The notes: a model not told the origin generated them from the letters alone. A stretch of DNA of 64,000 bases from Hankyongella ginsenosidimutans (GCF_005144965.1 NZ_CP039704.1:310001-374000); one strand, 5' to 3'; shown: positions 1 to 9,385, counted from the stretch's first letter. Program-made: numbers and translations.

Positions 1-878
1 AAGTGCCGCCACCGCGATCGTCTGCCAGACCGAGCTTGCCCAGCTTCTGCAACCGTGCGGCGCGCAGCTGTTGGAACGGGTCGCCGTCGCTCGACGACAC
101 GACGCGGCTTTCGTCCATATCGCGGATCAATCGCCGGTCGATCGTCGTCAGCCGTTCCGCGCCGGTGTCCTCGCGCAGTCGCGCCTGGATTTCGAGATCG
201 GTGCGCGGACCGAGATCAAGCGTCGCCAGCCGCATCGCGCGTTCGCGGATGCCGTGCGCGATATAGTCGCGGGCGATGACGAGATTCTCGCCGCGATCGT
301 CGCGCCCGCGCAGCATGATATGGCTGTGCGGATGGCCGGTGTTGAAATGGTCGACGGCCACCCAGTCGAGCTTGGTCCTAAGATCCTCCTCCATCTGTGT
401 CATCAATCGGCGCACGAACGGCGAGGTCGGGATATTGATCACCGTCCTCGGCCGACACGATGAATCGGAACTGGTGGCGGTCCTCGCCGCAGCGCTCAAG
501 AAATGCTTTGCCGTCCGCCGTATCGCGATCGGCGGAATAGAGCTCGCCCGGCGCGCCCACACGAGTCACGCCATCGCGCTGAATGTAACGCAGATGCGCG
601 CCTGCCGCACCGATCCCTTTGCCGGCGAGCTTGACCAGCCGCGTTTTGACCACGACCCGGCGCGATCGAAACCCGGCATGGCGATCACCCGACGCGAGCA
701 CGCGCGCCAGGCTCGCGCCGCGCCCGATCCGGCTGCCATCGAAGCGGCGATTGCGGATGCCGCTCCGCCCGCCCGAACGTCGCGCAGCGGCGACGACCAG
801 GCTGAGGTATCTTTGCGGTCGCTTGGCACCCTTGGCGCGCATCCGGCCCAAGCGCGGTTTGAACTCGTCGTCGTCCAT
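1..878 (-). CDS. Conjugative relaxase, RlxS/DUF3363-like (partial, runs off left edge)
   Basis: Nicks the transfer origin and pilots single-stranded DNA during conjugation. The start at 878 gives MDDDEFKPRLGRMR, a typical opening of the relaxases on sphingomonad and rhizobial elements. A one-base loss near 420 breaks the frame. Read through it, the protein continues as RRLMTQMEEDL and then HFNTGHPHSHIMLRG at about residues 178-192, the histidine cluster expected of a relaxase metal site. The gene leaves the window before its C-terminal part. It is followed upstream by transglycosylase and TraF-type genes, as in other mating modules. Family assignment is from motif recognition, not a search. 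Confidence 0.8.
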
Positions 879-1063
879 GTGGCGGCTGCTCCGTCGCTCG
901 GAAGCCGCTCCCCGGAACCGACAATGGCGGGTCGGCGCGTTACTTCAAGCCGTCTCGCGATTTTGCCCCGAAACCCGCGGAAACCCGCCGTTTCCTGAGC
1001 GCCTGTCTCGCAAAGCTGTGCGCGGTCTCGCGCAATCTCCCAAAAGGATGTGCAGACAAGGGT

Positions 1064-1100
1064 ATAGCAAGGTCGCGAGACATTGCCTTTATCTTGCTAT
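1064..1100. repeat. 8-bp inverted repeat between relaxase and hypothetical gene
   Basis: ATAGCAAG at 1064-1071 is the exact inverse of CTTGCTAT at 1093-1100, with a 21-bp spacer. It lies about 190 bp upstream of the relaxase start, a usual place for an oriT or for a relaxase operator. No nick-site consensus was recognised, so the function is a guess. Confidence 0.35.
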
Positions 1101-1577
1101 CATCCCTCCCAACCCACCACCCCCGCAGCACCTCACACCTCCTTCTCCTCCTCCACGCGAGCCGAGGCAAAGAAGAGGAGCGACGCCCGGTCGAGCGCCG
1201 CTCCTCGATATGCCGCCTTCAATGCGATCCTGCGAACGCCTGCTCCGCCTGGCCCCGACTCGAAACAGCCGCTTGCCCATCATACCGTGCGCACTGCCGT
1301 CGCCATCCACGATCATCACCGCGACGAACCAGCGACCATCGAGCCGCCCCAAAATCGCCACCCGATCCAGCTCCACATCCTCCTCATCCATCGTCGGATA
1401 CGCCCCGATCCAGCGCTCCGACACCCGCGCATCCCAGTGAAAATCGACCTCTTCGGCCTCCAGAAACCGCTGTGCCAAAGCCGCTCCCGCTCCGTGTCCG
1501 AACTCGATTTCTAGACCCGAAACCAGCGCCGCCATTACGCGATCTGACGCGCCGCCAATGCTCTGCATGATGCTCAT
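1089..1577 (-). CDS. Conserved hypothetical protein of transfer module
   Basis: The start at 1577 (MSIMQSIGGASDRV) is set by a good ribosome site, AGGAG, eight bases upstream. Residues 1-105 look like a compact acidic domain with DAVERW-like features (HWDARVSERWIGAYPTMDE) and no motif I can name. After residue 106 the read turns into low-complexity Arg/Gly sequence. A one-base gain near 1265 would instead give SRGQAEQAFAGSH and a stop at 1219-1221, which I think is the true end. There is no signal peptide or membrane segment. It sits between the relaxase and the transglycosylase on the same strand. Function unknown. Confidence 0.55.
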   Translation of the reverse strand: MSIMQSIGGASDRVMAALVSGLEIEFGHGAGAALAQRFLEAEEVDFHWDARVSERWIGAYPTMDEEDVELDRVAILGRLDGRWFVAVMIVDGDGSAHGMMGKRLFRVGARRSRRSQDRIEGGISRSGARPGVAPLLCLGSRGGGEGGVRCCGGGGLGGMIAR

Positions 1578-1827
1578 GACCTGCTCCTTTTCTCCTCGAC
1601 CATTCGAGGACGACGCCTCGACGACGGGCGGCGGAGCGGCTGTCAGGGCTGCCGAAGGCACCGCGAAGCGGCGGCGGAGGAACCGATTTTGTTGGCTTGG
1701 CTGCAAACAAACGCGCGCGCGAAGCGCGCTCATTATCAACAAAATTGGAGGGCCGCCGGCCTTGATAGCCGTTCCGGCGGCCGTCATGCTGGGCCTTGCC
1801 GAGACGAGCCCCAACCCCGCCCGACAA
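1578..1827. promoter_or_regulatory. Intergenic region with imperfect 12-bp inverted repeat
   Basis: No gene seen. CCGATTTTGTTG (1683-1694) and CAACAAAATTGG (1737-1748) form an 11-of-12 inverted repeat enclosing a GCGCGC-rich core that includes the palindrome AGCGCGCT at 1723-1730. It lies about 110 bp upstream of the gene starting at 1577. It may be an operator or a transfer-related site. Confidence 0.35.
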
Positions 1828-2443
1828 TCATCGCTCTCGTGGTATCGACCCACTCGACAGCGTGACGAAGATGCTGCTCGGGCGCGGTGCAGCCGGTGCG
1901 CCGGTTGGCATCGAAGACGTTCGCATGACGAAGAATAGCGGCGTGTTCGGCGGCAGGGCCAATTGCGGTTTTGCGGCTGTCTCGCCGGCCACGGTCGCCA
2001 GATAGAAGCGCGTTTCCGGCGGCAGCGGATCGCCGGTCGCAAGATGCTCGGCATAGCGACCCGGCCCGGCATTGTAGGCCGCGAACAGGCCGGGATAACC
2101 GAACCGATCATACATTGCCCGAAGGTAGCAGGTGCCCGCGAGGATATTGTCGCGCGGATCGTGCGGATAGATGCCGAGCGCCAGTCGGTCGCGCATCATC
2201 GCCCAAGTCGCGGGCATCAGCTGCATTAGCCCCATCGCCCCGGCCCGGCTGACGATCGGACGGCCACCCAGCATCGTCAAACCCGCGCTTTCGGCGCGCA
2301 TCACCCGCTCGATCCATGCGACCGGCAGCGCGCAGCGCCGCCGCGGCGTCGGTGAACGGCCGCCAGCGCGTCACTGCGTCGGGCATGATCGGAGCAGCGA
2401 CCGCCAGCGCCGCGGCGACGACGAACGGCATCACCATGTCCAT
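1828..2443 (-). CDS. Lytic transglycosylase, SLT domain (VirB1-like)
   Basis: Periplasmic peptidoglycan hydrolase that opens the cell wall for the mating apparatus. The start at 2443 gives a secretion signal (MDMVMPFVVAAALAVAAPI). A frameshift near 2320 separates it from the catalytic domain, which reads MRAESAGLTMLGG (the Glu of RAES is the expected catalytic acid), GLMQLMPATW, the family NILAGTCYLRAMYDRFG segment and AAYNAGPG. These are the classic SLT signatures in order. About 205 residues, normal for VirB1-type enzymes. It lies 20 bp downstream of the TraF-type peptidase on the same strand. Confidence 0.85.
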
Positions 2444-2462
2444 AAAGCCCGCGCCCGGCCGA

Positions 2463-2945
2463 TCACGTCGCGGCGCGCGCTGACTCGAAATAGCGCCCGT
2501 CGAACGACGCCGGATTGTCGGTCATCAACAGCATAAGCTGGTTCGCGCCGAGCCGGATGCAGCCGTTCCACCACGGCATCGCCCGGCCGCGCGTATCGAC
2601 CTTGAGCCGCGCGGCAACCGCTCGTCCATCGACGAACACGCGGCTGCCGCGCGCGCATACGCGGTCGCCCGGAACGGCGGCGATGCGCTTGACCAATGGG
2701 ACGTTGGCCGGAAGGTAATGACGGCTGGCGGCGAGCGCGCGATAAGGCTCGGCCAGCCGCGCGATCACCATGTCATCCTTGGCGATGCGCCCCACGCCGC
2801 CGATACCATAGAGGCCGATCGGCGCGCTGGCGCTGGCGTTCCAGACCAGGATTGGGCGCGGTGGCCGGGCAATCGTGAGGAAGATGCCGACGCCGAGCGA
2901 TATGAGCGCGACGGCGGGGACGATGCGGCGGCACCGCCGCGTCAA
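2463..2945 (-). CDS. traF: S26-family signal peptidase, TraF type
   Basis: Conjugation-associated signal peptidase; TraF of RP4 cyclises the pilin subunit. It has one N-terminal membrane segment (VALISLGVGIFLTIA), then the serine box SASAPIGLYG at residues 38-47 and the lysine box PLVKRIAAVPGD near 83-94, which together supply the Ser/Lys dyad. C-terminal FDGRYFE closes the fold. 160 residues, typical of TraF. The TTG start at 2945 overlaps the stop of the upstream HTH gene (TTGA), suggesting coupled translation. This gene reads intact. Confidence 0.85.
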   Translation of the reverse strand: MTRRCRRIVPAVALISLGVGIFLTIARPPRPILVWNASASAPIGLYGIGGVGRIAKDDMVIARLAEPYRALAASRHYLPANVPLVKRIAAVPGDRVCARGSRVFVDGRAVAARLKVDTRGRAMPWWNGCIRLGANQLMLLMTDNPASFDGRYFESARAAT

Positions 2946-3198
2946 GCGAGCGCGGACGCGCGAGGAGTGCGATTACCCATTGCCGCTCTCCCCAGCGACC
3001 AGGCGTCGAGATCGTCGATATGGTAGCGGACATGGCGGCAGTGGCGGCGGAAGCGCGGTCCCGTGCCGCCCGTTCGATGCTCCTGCAATGTCGGGTCGAG
3101 ACCCCGAGATAATGCGCGGCTTGCTCGGGACTGAGGAAGGGCGAACCCTTCAGCGCCCGCGATGCGCGGGCGTTCTCGTCGTCATCGTCGTGGGTCAT
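2942..3198 (-). CDS. Small helix-turn-helix DNA-binding protein (excisionase-like)
   Basis: ATG at 3198 gives MTHDDDDENARASRALKGS, then FLSPEQAAHYLGVSTR, the winged helix of the MerR/excisionase (HTH_17) fold. One base is missing near 3070. The restored frame ends with SLGRAAMGNRTPRASALA and a stop at 2942-2944 that overlaps the traF start. About 85 residues. On related elements this small protein sits in the same place, beside traF, and is likely a regulator of transfer or excision. Its target is unknown. Confidence 0.65.
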
Positions 3199-3329
3199 CC
3201 TGGCCTCGCTCGCTATGGGGCGCGGCTTGGCGCCGCGCATCGCGGCGATCCAAATGAACGACAAGAAATGGCCGAGGGAGGGTCGAAATCGACTATAGGC
3301 GATTCCGACCCCCGGCCGAATGACCGAAA

Positions 3330-3359
3330 CGGCACCCGCGCTTGGGGGCGCGGGTGCCG
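3330..3359 (-). terminator. Hairpin terminator after DUF736 gene
   Basis: A perfect 12-bp stem, CGGCACCCGCGC (3330-3341) against GCGCGGGTGCCG (3348-3359), with a 6-base loop. It lies 8 bp after the DUF736 stop codon on the transcribed (minus) side. The following U-tract is weak. Confidence 0.6.
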
Positions 3360-3366
3360 CCGGCGA

Positions 3367-3685
3367 TCAGTCGGCGGGGTTCCAGATGATCGCGAAGGCG
3401 TCGTCGTCATCCTGCCCGGCAGCGCGGCCGAGATTGGCGTAGAGTCGGCGCGGCCCGAACTCGGGAGCGGCGAGGCTCAGCGAGACGTACTCGTTGCCCG
3501 GATTCGCTGACGCGGTTCCACCCGGCGCCGACCTCGACCCCGCCCGCCATGACGCGATAATCGGGCTGGCGGTCGCCCGACTTGCGGGTGTTCGGGATGA
3601 TCTCGACCGGCGTCTGGATCGACAGGGTCTTGAGCTGGCCCTTGAAGCCGTTTCCGTCGCGGCTGACATATCCGATGGCTGGCAT
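3367..3685 (-). CDS. DUF736 family protein
   Basis: Small cytoplasmic protein found on alphaproteobacterial plasmids and integrative elements; biochemical role unknown. The start at 3685 (MPAIGYVSRDGNGFKGQLKTL) follows a strong AAGGAGACGAAC ribosome site. The family features GFKGQLKTLSIQTPVEIIPN and PDYRVMAGGVEVGAGW are clear. One base is lost near 3505. The restored C-terminus is EYVSLSLAAPEFGP, LYANLGRA and FAIIWNPAD, ending at 3367. About 106 residues, the normal family length. A strong hairpin follows. Confidence 0.85.
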
Positions 3686-4160
3686 TGTTCGTCTCCTTGA
3701 TTGGTCGCCCGAACCGTTTCCGGACGATGGCGCGACCGGGAGGACGGCCGAACCGCGCGCGCGAACCGCAGGCCGAAGCGACAGCGGAGGACCGGAGCGG
3801 CGGGCTGATTTGCAGCGCAGCGGCCGCGAGGAGCGCCGGCACGGCGCGGGGAAATCAGTTCGATCGCGATGGTTTCGCGCGCGCGGTGGCTGTCCAGGTC
3901 ATGCGCTCAAGACGCCGGAACGAGTGCGGAGCGATCCTTATGGAGACACTGAACAGACAGCACGGATCGGCATGGCGCGCACGACGCGGCGAAAGAATAG
4001 CGCCGCCGACATGCGCACGAGCTTCCTCTCACCACCCGCAACGCGACCGCGCAGAGTCTTGATCGCGGGCTGGTGCGGGCAGGTTGGCCAGTCAGGATCG
4101 GTTGCGTCCGAGGCTTTGTCTCGATGATGCGCCCGAAGCGCGGGAGGACCGCGTCGGTGC
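3686..4160. other. Non-coding stretch between transfer module and arsenic operon
   Basis: No convincing gene on either strand. The first part must hold the DUF736 promoter. The rest lies beyond the 3' end of arsC. It may mark the junction where the arsenic cassette was joined to the element backbone, but no terminal repeats or transposase remnants were recognised. Confidence 0.4.
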
Positions 4161-4568
4161 CTAATCTCGGACGATCTCGCCGTCCTCCTTGGTGAAGACG
4201 TCCGGTGTGCGATCGAGCAGATCAAGCACCGTTTCTGACGGGCGGCAGAGCTTCGCGCCCTTCGGCGTGACGACGATCGGTCGGTTCACGAGGATCGGAT
4301 GCGCGATCATAGCGTCGATGATCGTGTCGTCATCGATTGACGGATCGAGCAACCCGAGGTCGGCTGCGGGCGTGCCCTTCTCGCGCATCACGTCGCGAGG
4401 CGCGGCGCCCATTGCGCCGAAAAGTGCGTCGAGCTTTGCTCGCGTCCATCCGGCCTTGCGATATTCGATGATCGTCGGCGCATATCCGGCCGCTTCGATC
4501 ATCGCGAGCGTGTTGCGCGACGTCCCGCAGTCGGGGTTGTGATAGATGGTGATCGCGAACGCGCTCAT
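4161..4568 (-). CDS. arsC: Arsenate reductase, glutaredoxin-dependent
   Basis: Reduces arsenate to arsenite with glutathione and glutaredoxin. The ATG at 4568 gives MSAFAITIYHNPDCGTSRNTL. Cys at position 13 in HNPDCGTSRNT is the catalytic residue of the ArsC/Spx fold. IEYRKAGWT, GTPAADLGL, AHPILVNRPIVVT and the arginines of RPSETV complete the family pattern. 135 residues, intact, usual length. The ATG overlaps the aqpS stop by four bases. It is the last gene of the five-gene ars operon. Confidence 0.95.
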   Translation of the reverse strand: MSAFAITIYHNPDCGTSRNTLAMIEAAGYAPTIIEYRKAGWTRAKLDALFGAMGAAPRDVMREKGTPAADLGLLDPSIDDDTIIDAMIAHPILVNRPIVVTPKGAKLCRPSETVLDLLDRTPDVFTKEDGEIVRD

Positions 4569-5222
4569 GGCGAGGCCTCCTCTCGATAGAGCCAGACGAA
4601 CAGGGGACGGCGGCAATCGTGCCCGCCACTTGCGCGGCGACGAACAGTGGCACCGACGCGGCGGCGATGCCGGCGAAGGTGTTCGACAGGCTGCGCGCGA
4701 CCGTCACAGCGGGATTGGCGAACGAGGTCGATGCGGTGAACCAGTAGGCAGACGTGATGTAAAGACCGACCGCCATCGGCGTATCATCGGGCCGCCGCGC
4801 TTGCGTGGCGAAGATGGTTGCGATGAGGCCGAACGTCGCGACGAACTCGGCGAATCCCATCGCCGCGCCGGACCTGAACTTGGTCGATAGCTGCACGATC
4901 GGCTCGGCGAACATGGCATGAGCGATCCAAACTCCGACGATCGCACCCGCCACCTGCGCCACCGTGTAAAGCGCCGCCGTGCGCGTGTCGGTCTGGCGCC
5001 GGAGCAGGACCGCGAGCGTCACCGCCGGGTTGAAATGCGCGCCGGACACGGGGCCGAACATTTGGATCAGCACGACCAGGCCAGCCCCGTCGCGATCGTG
5101 TTGCCGAGCAATGCGATCGCATCGTTGCCGTTGGCCAGGCGCTCGCCCATGATGCCCGACCCGATGACGATGGCGAGCAACAGTGCCGTGCCGAGGAACT
5201 CGGCGACCAGTTTGCGCGTCAC
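4565..5222 (-). CDS. aqpS: Aquaglyceroporin AqpS, arsenic channel
   Basis: Membrane channel of the MIP family. In ars operons of this type it lets arsenite, made by ArsC, flow out down its gradient in place of an ArsB or Acr3 pump. The two NPA boxes are present: HFNPAVT and FANPAVTVAR. About six membrane spans can be traced. GTG at 5222 (VTRKLVAEFLGTALLLAIVIGSGIMGER) overlaps the arsN2 stop. One base is gained or lost near 5080 and one near 4600; the restored end is VPLFVWLYREEASP. About 218 residues. Confidence 0.88.
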
Positions 5223-5644
5223 AGGGTGCGCGCCATCAACGTCGCCGATGCCGGACACACCGATGCGAACTGGCCGCACCGGCGAATGGCATCGGGTGCG
5301 GTCGATCGCTCGGCGGTTTGCCAGCCGAGGCGATCGAAGAACCCGGAAGCGTCGGTCGTAAGGAGCCATAGTCGATCGACTCCGGCGCGCTTGGCCTCAT
5401 GCTCGAGCGCGGCGACGATGCGCGCGCCAATACCGGCACGGCGCGACCCTGCTGGCACGACGATCGAGCGCAGCAACCGATCGGCACCGATGCCGGCGAT
5501 CCCGCCAAAGGCGATGCTCGCGCCCTCGGCGATCAGCGCAAAATAGCACGCATCGTCATCGGCAAGGTCGCCGACCGGCAGACCGGCGCGTTGCAAGGCG
5601 TCGCGAAACGCCGGATCTTCGGCACCGACCGGCGCAAGCGTCAC
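5219..5644 (-). CDS. arsN2: ArsN2-type GNAT acetyltransferase
   Basis: N-acetyltransferase of the GNAT fold found in ars operons. ArsN1 relatives acetylate aminoaryl arsenicals; the ArsN2 substrate is less certain. I choose GTG at 5644 because it overlaps the arsR stop (GTGA), matching the four-base overlaps through the operon. GNAT marks are IAFGGIAGIG, LLRSIVVPAGSRRAGIGARIVAALE (acetyl-CoA loop) and LWLLTTDASGFFDRLGW. About 141 residues and intact. Confidence 0.82.
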   Translation of the reverse strand: MTLAPVGAEDPAFRDALQRAGLPVGDLADDDACYFALIAEGASIAFGGIAGIGADRLLRSIVVPAGSRRAGIGARIVAALEHEAKRAGVDRLWLLTTDASGFFDRLGWQTAERSTAPDAIRRCGQFASVCPASATLMARTL

Positions 5645-5976
5645 GGCGCGCAGCACGCAGCAGCATCGGCGAGCGACCCGCAGATTTCGGGACGCCCGGC
5701 GCAGCAATCGGCGACGAGAAAGGCGAGCAGATCGCGCATCCCGTCATAGTCTGCCGAATAAATGACCGATCGGCCGTCGCGGCGGGAGCGGATCAGGCTG
5801 GCGTGCCCCAGGATGGTCAGATGCGTCGAAAGCGTGTTCGGCAGCACGCCGACCTCGCGCGCGATTTCGCCCGCCGGAAGGCCGTCAGCGCCAGCCCGCA
5901 CGAGTAGGCGAAAGACGGCCAGGCGGTGTCCGTGCGCAAGTGCCGACAGCGCCTCGACCGCGGTGGGGAGCTGCAT
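5641..5976 (-). CDS. arsR: ArsR-family arsenite-responsive repressor
   Basis: Winged-helix repressor of the operon. ATG at 5976 gives MQLPTAVEALSALAHGHRLAVFRLLVRAG; a GTG three codons earlier is also possible. The recognition region is LPAGEIAREVGVLPNTLSTHLTILGHASLI and the wing RRDGRSVIYSAD. Metal-binding cysteines cluster near the end in ADCCAGRPEICGS, as in C-terminal-site ArsR proteins, with another CC in AAACCAP. About 111 residues, intact. Its likely target is the palindrome at 6432-6469. Confidence 0.92.
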   Translation of the reverse strand: MQLPTAVEALSALAHGHRLAVFRLLVRAGADGLPAGEIAREVGVLPNTLSTHLTILGHASLIRSRRDGRSVIYSADYDGMRDLLAFLVADCCAGRPEICGSLADAAACCAP

Positions 5977-6424
5977 CAGCAACACGCCGCCTTGGCCGGT
6001 TGCGGCGCGCCGCAACACGCGCTCGCGGTCGGATCGGGCATGGCTTCGTCCTCGCCATATTCGGTCGCGTCGCCGTGCGTGAAGAAGGTTTCCCAACGGA
6101 CGCCGGCGGTGTCCGTCACCCACGACTTGTCGGACTTCGCGTAGCAGCACGTCGTCGATTCCTGATCGAACGTGGTCGATCCGGCGACTTTGAGGCGGGT
6201 AGCGAGTTCGCTGAGTTCGTCGGCGCTATCGACCTGAATGCCGACATGATCGACGCCGTTGGCGCGCGCGCGCGACGAGATCGCGAGATTGACGCGCGGA
6301 TCGTCGAGCATCCATTTGGCGTAATCGTCCTTCACGACGACCGGGGCGCATCGAACAATGCGCCGTAGAAGGCGATGGCCTGTTCGATGTTCGGCACACT
6401 GACGTGCAAGTGCATCCGTTTCAT
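5976..6424 (-). CDS. arsI: ArsI/CadI family dioxygenase (C-As lyase type)
   Basis: Vicinal-oxygen-chelate metalloenzyme. ArsI relatives split the carbon-arsenic bond of methylarsenite; CadI is the cadmium-induced relative. ATG at 6424 (MKRMHLHVSVPNIEQAIAFYGALF) follows an AGGAG site. Metal-ligand region MHLHVSV, the paired cysteines of STTCCYAKSDKSWVTD that bind the arsenical, and a Cys-rich tail (ASACCGAPQPAKAACC) are visible. One base is lost near 6348. About 149 residues. First gene of the operon; its stop overlaps the arsR start. Confidence 0.85.
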
Positions 6425-6431
6425 ATGAGCT

Positions 6432-6469
6432 CCTTCGATTCGATAGTTCGTGTATTATCGAATCGAAGG
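6432..6469. promoter_or_regulatory. ArsR operator and ars promoter
   Basis: Perfect 14-bp inverted repeat, CCTTCGATTCGATA (6432-6445) and TATCGAATCGAAGG (6456-6469), 10-bp spacer. It lies 8 bp before the arsI start. On the minus strand it contains TAATAC, a plausible -10 hexamer, inside the spacer. The ATTCGAT half-site is the usual kind for ArsR. Confidence 0.85.
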
Positions 6470-6654
6470 CGATGCAACTGGCTTTGTCCGGCGTCCGAGC
6501 CGGTGCAGCAGACTCGTCCGTGCAGCGTCGCGAATGCCGAGCGTTCACGTCCGCGAAGCGAAGCTGCGCCATCAAGCGTTTCAAAAGACGCCGGATTCTG
6601 CTATGATCGTCGCCCCAAAATACGGGTCGGATGAGCAACGGCGGAGCCAGGAAC

Positions 6655-6945
6655 ATGCACGGCAGAACGGTCGTTATCGCGCTGTTGGCGCTTGTCATCG
6701 GGTTCGCGGCAGGCTTCGCGTTGCGCCCGTCGCTCGCGCCACCAAGCCAAGGGGCGGCCATCGGCACAGGTGCGGTCGCCGCGCCACGCGCGACCCAGTA
6801 TTTCGCCGCCCATCTCGACGAAGCGCACAAGGTCGTCGCCGCTTGCGCGGCGGGCGCGGTGCGCGGCGACGAATGTGCCAATGCGGGCGATGCGGTGACG
6901 ACCGCCGACGCCAAGGCGCGGACTCGGAAATTCCTGGATCATTGA
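6655..6945 (+). CDS. EexN/TrbK-like small membrane protein
   Basis: Start at 6655 (MHGRTVVIALLALVIGFAAGFALRPS) is favoured by GGAGCCAGGAAC just upstream; an in-frame GTG-type start at 6631 would add eight residues. One N-terminal membrane anchor is followed by a short soluble part with ATQYFAAHLDEAHKVVAAC, VRGDECANAGDAV and KARTRKFL. This pattern (paired cysteines around GDECANA) matches small entry-exclusion-like proteins of conjugative elements, which block uptake of a second copy. 96 residues, intact. It stands alone on the plus strand. Confidence 0.6.
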   Translation: MHGRTVVIALLALVIGFAAGFALRPSLAPPSQGAAIGTGAVAAPRATQYFAAHLDEAHKVVAACAAGAVRGDECANAGDAVTTADAKARTRKFLDH

Positions 6946-6949
6946 CCCG

Positions 6950-7392
6950 TCAGCCGGTCAGGCGAAGCGGCGGCACCAGAAAATCCGCCGCGTCGAAATT
7001 GGCGATGATCGCTTCATAGGAACCAAGCGTCTCCGCCGTGTGGCGACCGATCAGCACATTATCGTCGTCGCTCGCGGCATAATATTGAGATCGCCACCGC
7101 CGGTGAACACGACGCGCACGGCATCGAACGCACCGAGACACGCCCCCGACCAGCGCGCGAAGGGCAACCGATGCACGATGCAGAACGCTTCGAGATCGTC
7201 AAATCGGCCCCACGCGACCTCGTTAGCCATCAAGCGCAACGCATCGTTTTCGGGGAGGTCGGACGCATCGAACCCGGTGCAGTCCCATTCGGTCGAAAGT
7301 CCTTCGTCACGGATCGTCTCGATAAAGGCGTCGAGCAAACTGGCGGGCAGAGTGCCGCCGATGGTGATCGGGGCCTGGCAACGATCGGCCAT
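6950..7392 (-). CDS. Conserved hypothetical protein
   Basis: ATG at 7392 gives MADRCQAPITIGGTLPASLLDAFIETIRDEGLSTEWD, preceded by an AAGGAGAAAG site. The middle reads ENDALRLMANEVAWGRFDDLEAFCIVHRLPF, and the end, after one lost base near 7085, NVLIGRHTAETLGSYEAIIANFDAADF. Soluble, acidic, about 147 residues, no named domain. It follows the ParB-like gene on the same strand by about 110 bp and is probably part of the element's maintenance module. Function unknown. Confidence 0.6.
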
Positions 7393-7498
7393 TGTCTTTC
7401 TCCTTGTCTGAAATCCCGCGCCGCGAGGCCGTTCACGGCCGAGCGGCGCGGCCGATTTTGAGGGTTCGGGCGATGCGGGCGGCGTCGCCGCCGCACAC

Positions 7499-9303
7499 TC
7501 ACTCACGCGGCAAGCCGTTCCGGCTCCGCCAGTGCCGCCGCGCCGGGGTCGCGGGGTCCGGCTCGTCGTCGGCCCCGGCACCGCTCTGGCGCGCCGCCGC
7601 GACCAAGGCGCTGGCCTTGACCGTGCCGACCCGCCCCGCGCGGTGTAGCCGGACGGCGGAAACGCCATCCATTTGGGCACCCAGCCCTCGACCTTGGCGC
7701 GCCCGTTCGCGCCCGCCAGATGGTCGGCGACGATGGCCTTCATCGTCTTGGTCTTTTCGCCCCCATTGGCCTGGGCGATGGTTTCCCCGGCGACCTCGGC
7801 GACGATCCGCGTCAACACTTCCCTGTCGCGGATCAGCTCGAAAAGGCCGGGTCGGCTTGCCAGTAGCGCGCCATGTCCACCCCGATCTGCAAGCCCGTCG
7901 CCTCGACGACGGCGGACCCGGCGAACAGCGTCTCGCCCATGACGATGGCGACCACCTCCATGACCACGGCGTCGGGCAGTTCGAGCAAGCGCAGGAACAC
8001 GCCGGTCAGCCCGTATTCGTCGCCATTGCCCTTGGTGACGGTGGGGTGTCCTCATCGAACCCGAGAACGCCAAGCACCGCACGGCGGCGCTCATCGAAGT
8101 CGGCTTCGGCCTTGCACGTCTCGACGCTCTCGCGGACGCCCTCGTTGCGGGTCGATTGCGCTTCGATCCTGACGCCCCACAGCGGCGATCCGGCGATCAC
8201 GTGCGCCACCATCAAGCGCAGCACGACCTGCGGGAACCCGGTCAGCGCGGCGCGGACGGCGGCGTGGCGATGCAGGTCGATATAGGTCTGCATCGTGCTC
8301 GTCACTTCGGGGCGCGCGGGTTTGGCGGGCGCGTCCGCCTGACCGCCACGCTCGATGCGCCGCGCCTCGGCGCGGGTCACATAGCCTTCATGGACCGTCA
8401 CCTCGCCGCGCGCCGACACGTCGAGATAGACGCGCCCGCCCTTCCTTTGGCGGCGCGTTCGTGCTCCCAATAATGGAACTGCTCGTTCGGCCCGACGATC
8501 ACCGCGTCGCTCCACCCGGCATCGAGATACGCGACGCGCTTGGCGTCGATCGCTGCGTTCTGCGCGGTCCAGAACGCATCGGCATCGGCGAAATAGCGGT
8601 CGTCCTCGAACAGATTGCCGACGATGTGACCCGGATAACTGTCGAGGTCGAACAGCGCGTGGCGGACGCTGATCGACTGTCCGCCGAACAGCCACGCCTT
8701 CAATTGGTGGCCGGTGGGCACGTATTCGGATTGCGGATCGTCGAACAGCGCCAGCCACGCCTTTGCTGGCTTTTGGTCGCCAGCGTCAGGTGCCGCACGG
8801 TCGCGCCGTCGATCTTCTCGGCGCGGTAGAGGTCGCGGATGCGCGGCAACAGATTGCCGAGCGCGAGGATGCGCTTGACGGTCAAGTCGGGCAATCCGAA
8901 CGTCGCGGCGATCTCGTCGGGCTTCCGACCCTCCTTGACCAATCGCACGAAGCTCTCCCACTGCGTCACCTCGTCGGGATCGAGCCGCGCCATGTTCTCG
9001 ATCATCGAGGCTTCAATGGCGTCGGCGTCGTCGCCGTCATCGAGGATCGCGCACGGCAGCGGGCCGTGGTCGATCCCCTCGGCGCGGACCACGCCATCGG
9101 CGGTCCAGCGGCGATACCCGGCGACGATCTCGAAGCCGCCATTGTCATTGGCGGTCGCGCAGTTGGGCCGCACGATCAGCGGCTGGATGATGCCGCGCTT
9201 GCGCACGGTCGGCAGGATGTCGGACACGTCGGGCCTTCTTGGCGTAGCGCATATTGGCCTTGCTGACCGACAGCTTGTCATGGGCAATAAAATCGAGTTT
9301 CAT
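7499..9303 (-). CDS. ParB/Spo0J-like protein
   Basis: DNA-binding protein with a ParB N-terminal domain, typical of plasmids and integrative elements, for partition or gene control. ATG at 9303 (MKLDFIAHDKLSVSKANMRYAKK) follows AAGGAG. Then come the box with DILPTVRKRGIIQPLIVRPN, FEIVAGYRRW, the signature ASMIENMARLDPDEVTQWESF, and the helix-turn-helix DEIAATFGLPDLTVKRILALGNLLPRI. The long C-terminus has no named domain. Apparent indels near 9240, 8760, 8455, 8060 and 7600 break it. Restored length is about 600 residues, ending NGLPRE at 7499. Confidence 0.82.
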
Positions 9304-9385
9304 CGTCTGGCTCCTTGTGAGCGCCGGTCCCGTTTTCCGTCCAAGGGGCGGGACCGGCTTGCGATGCGGCGAAACGCGCCGCGCG

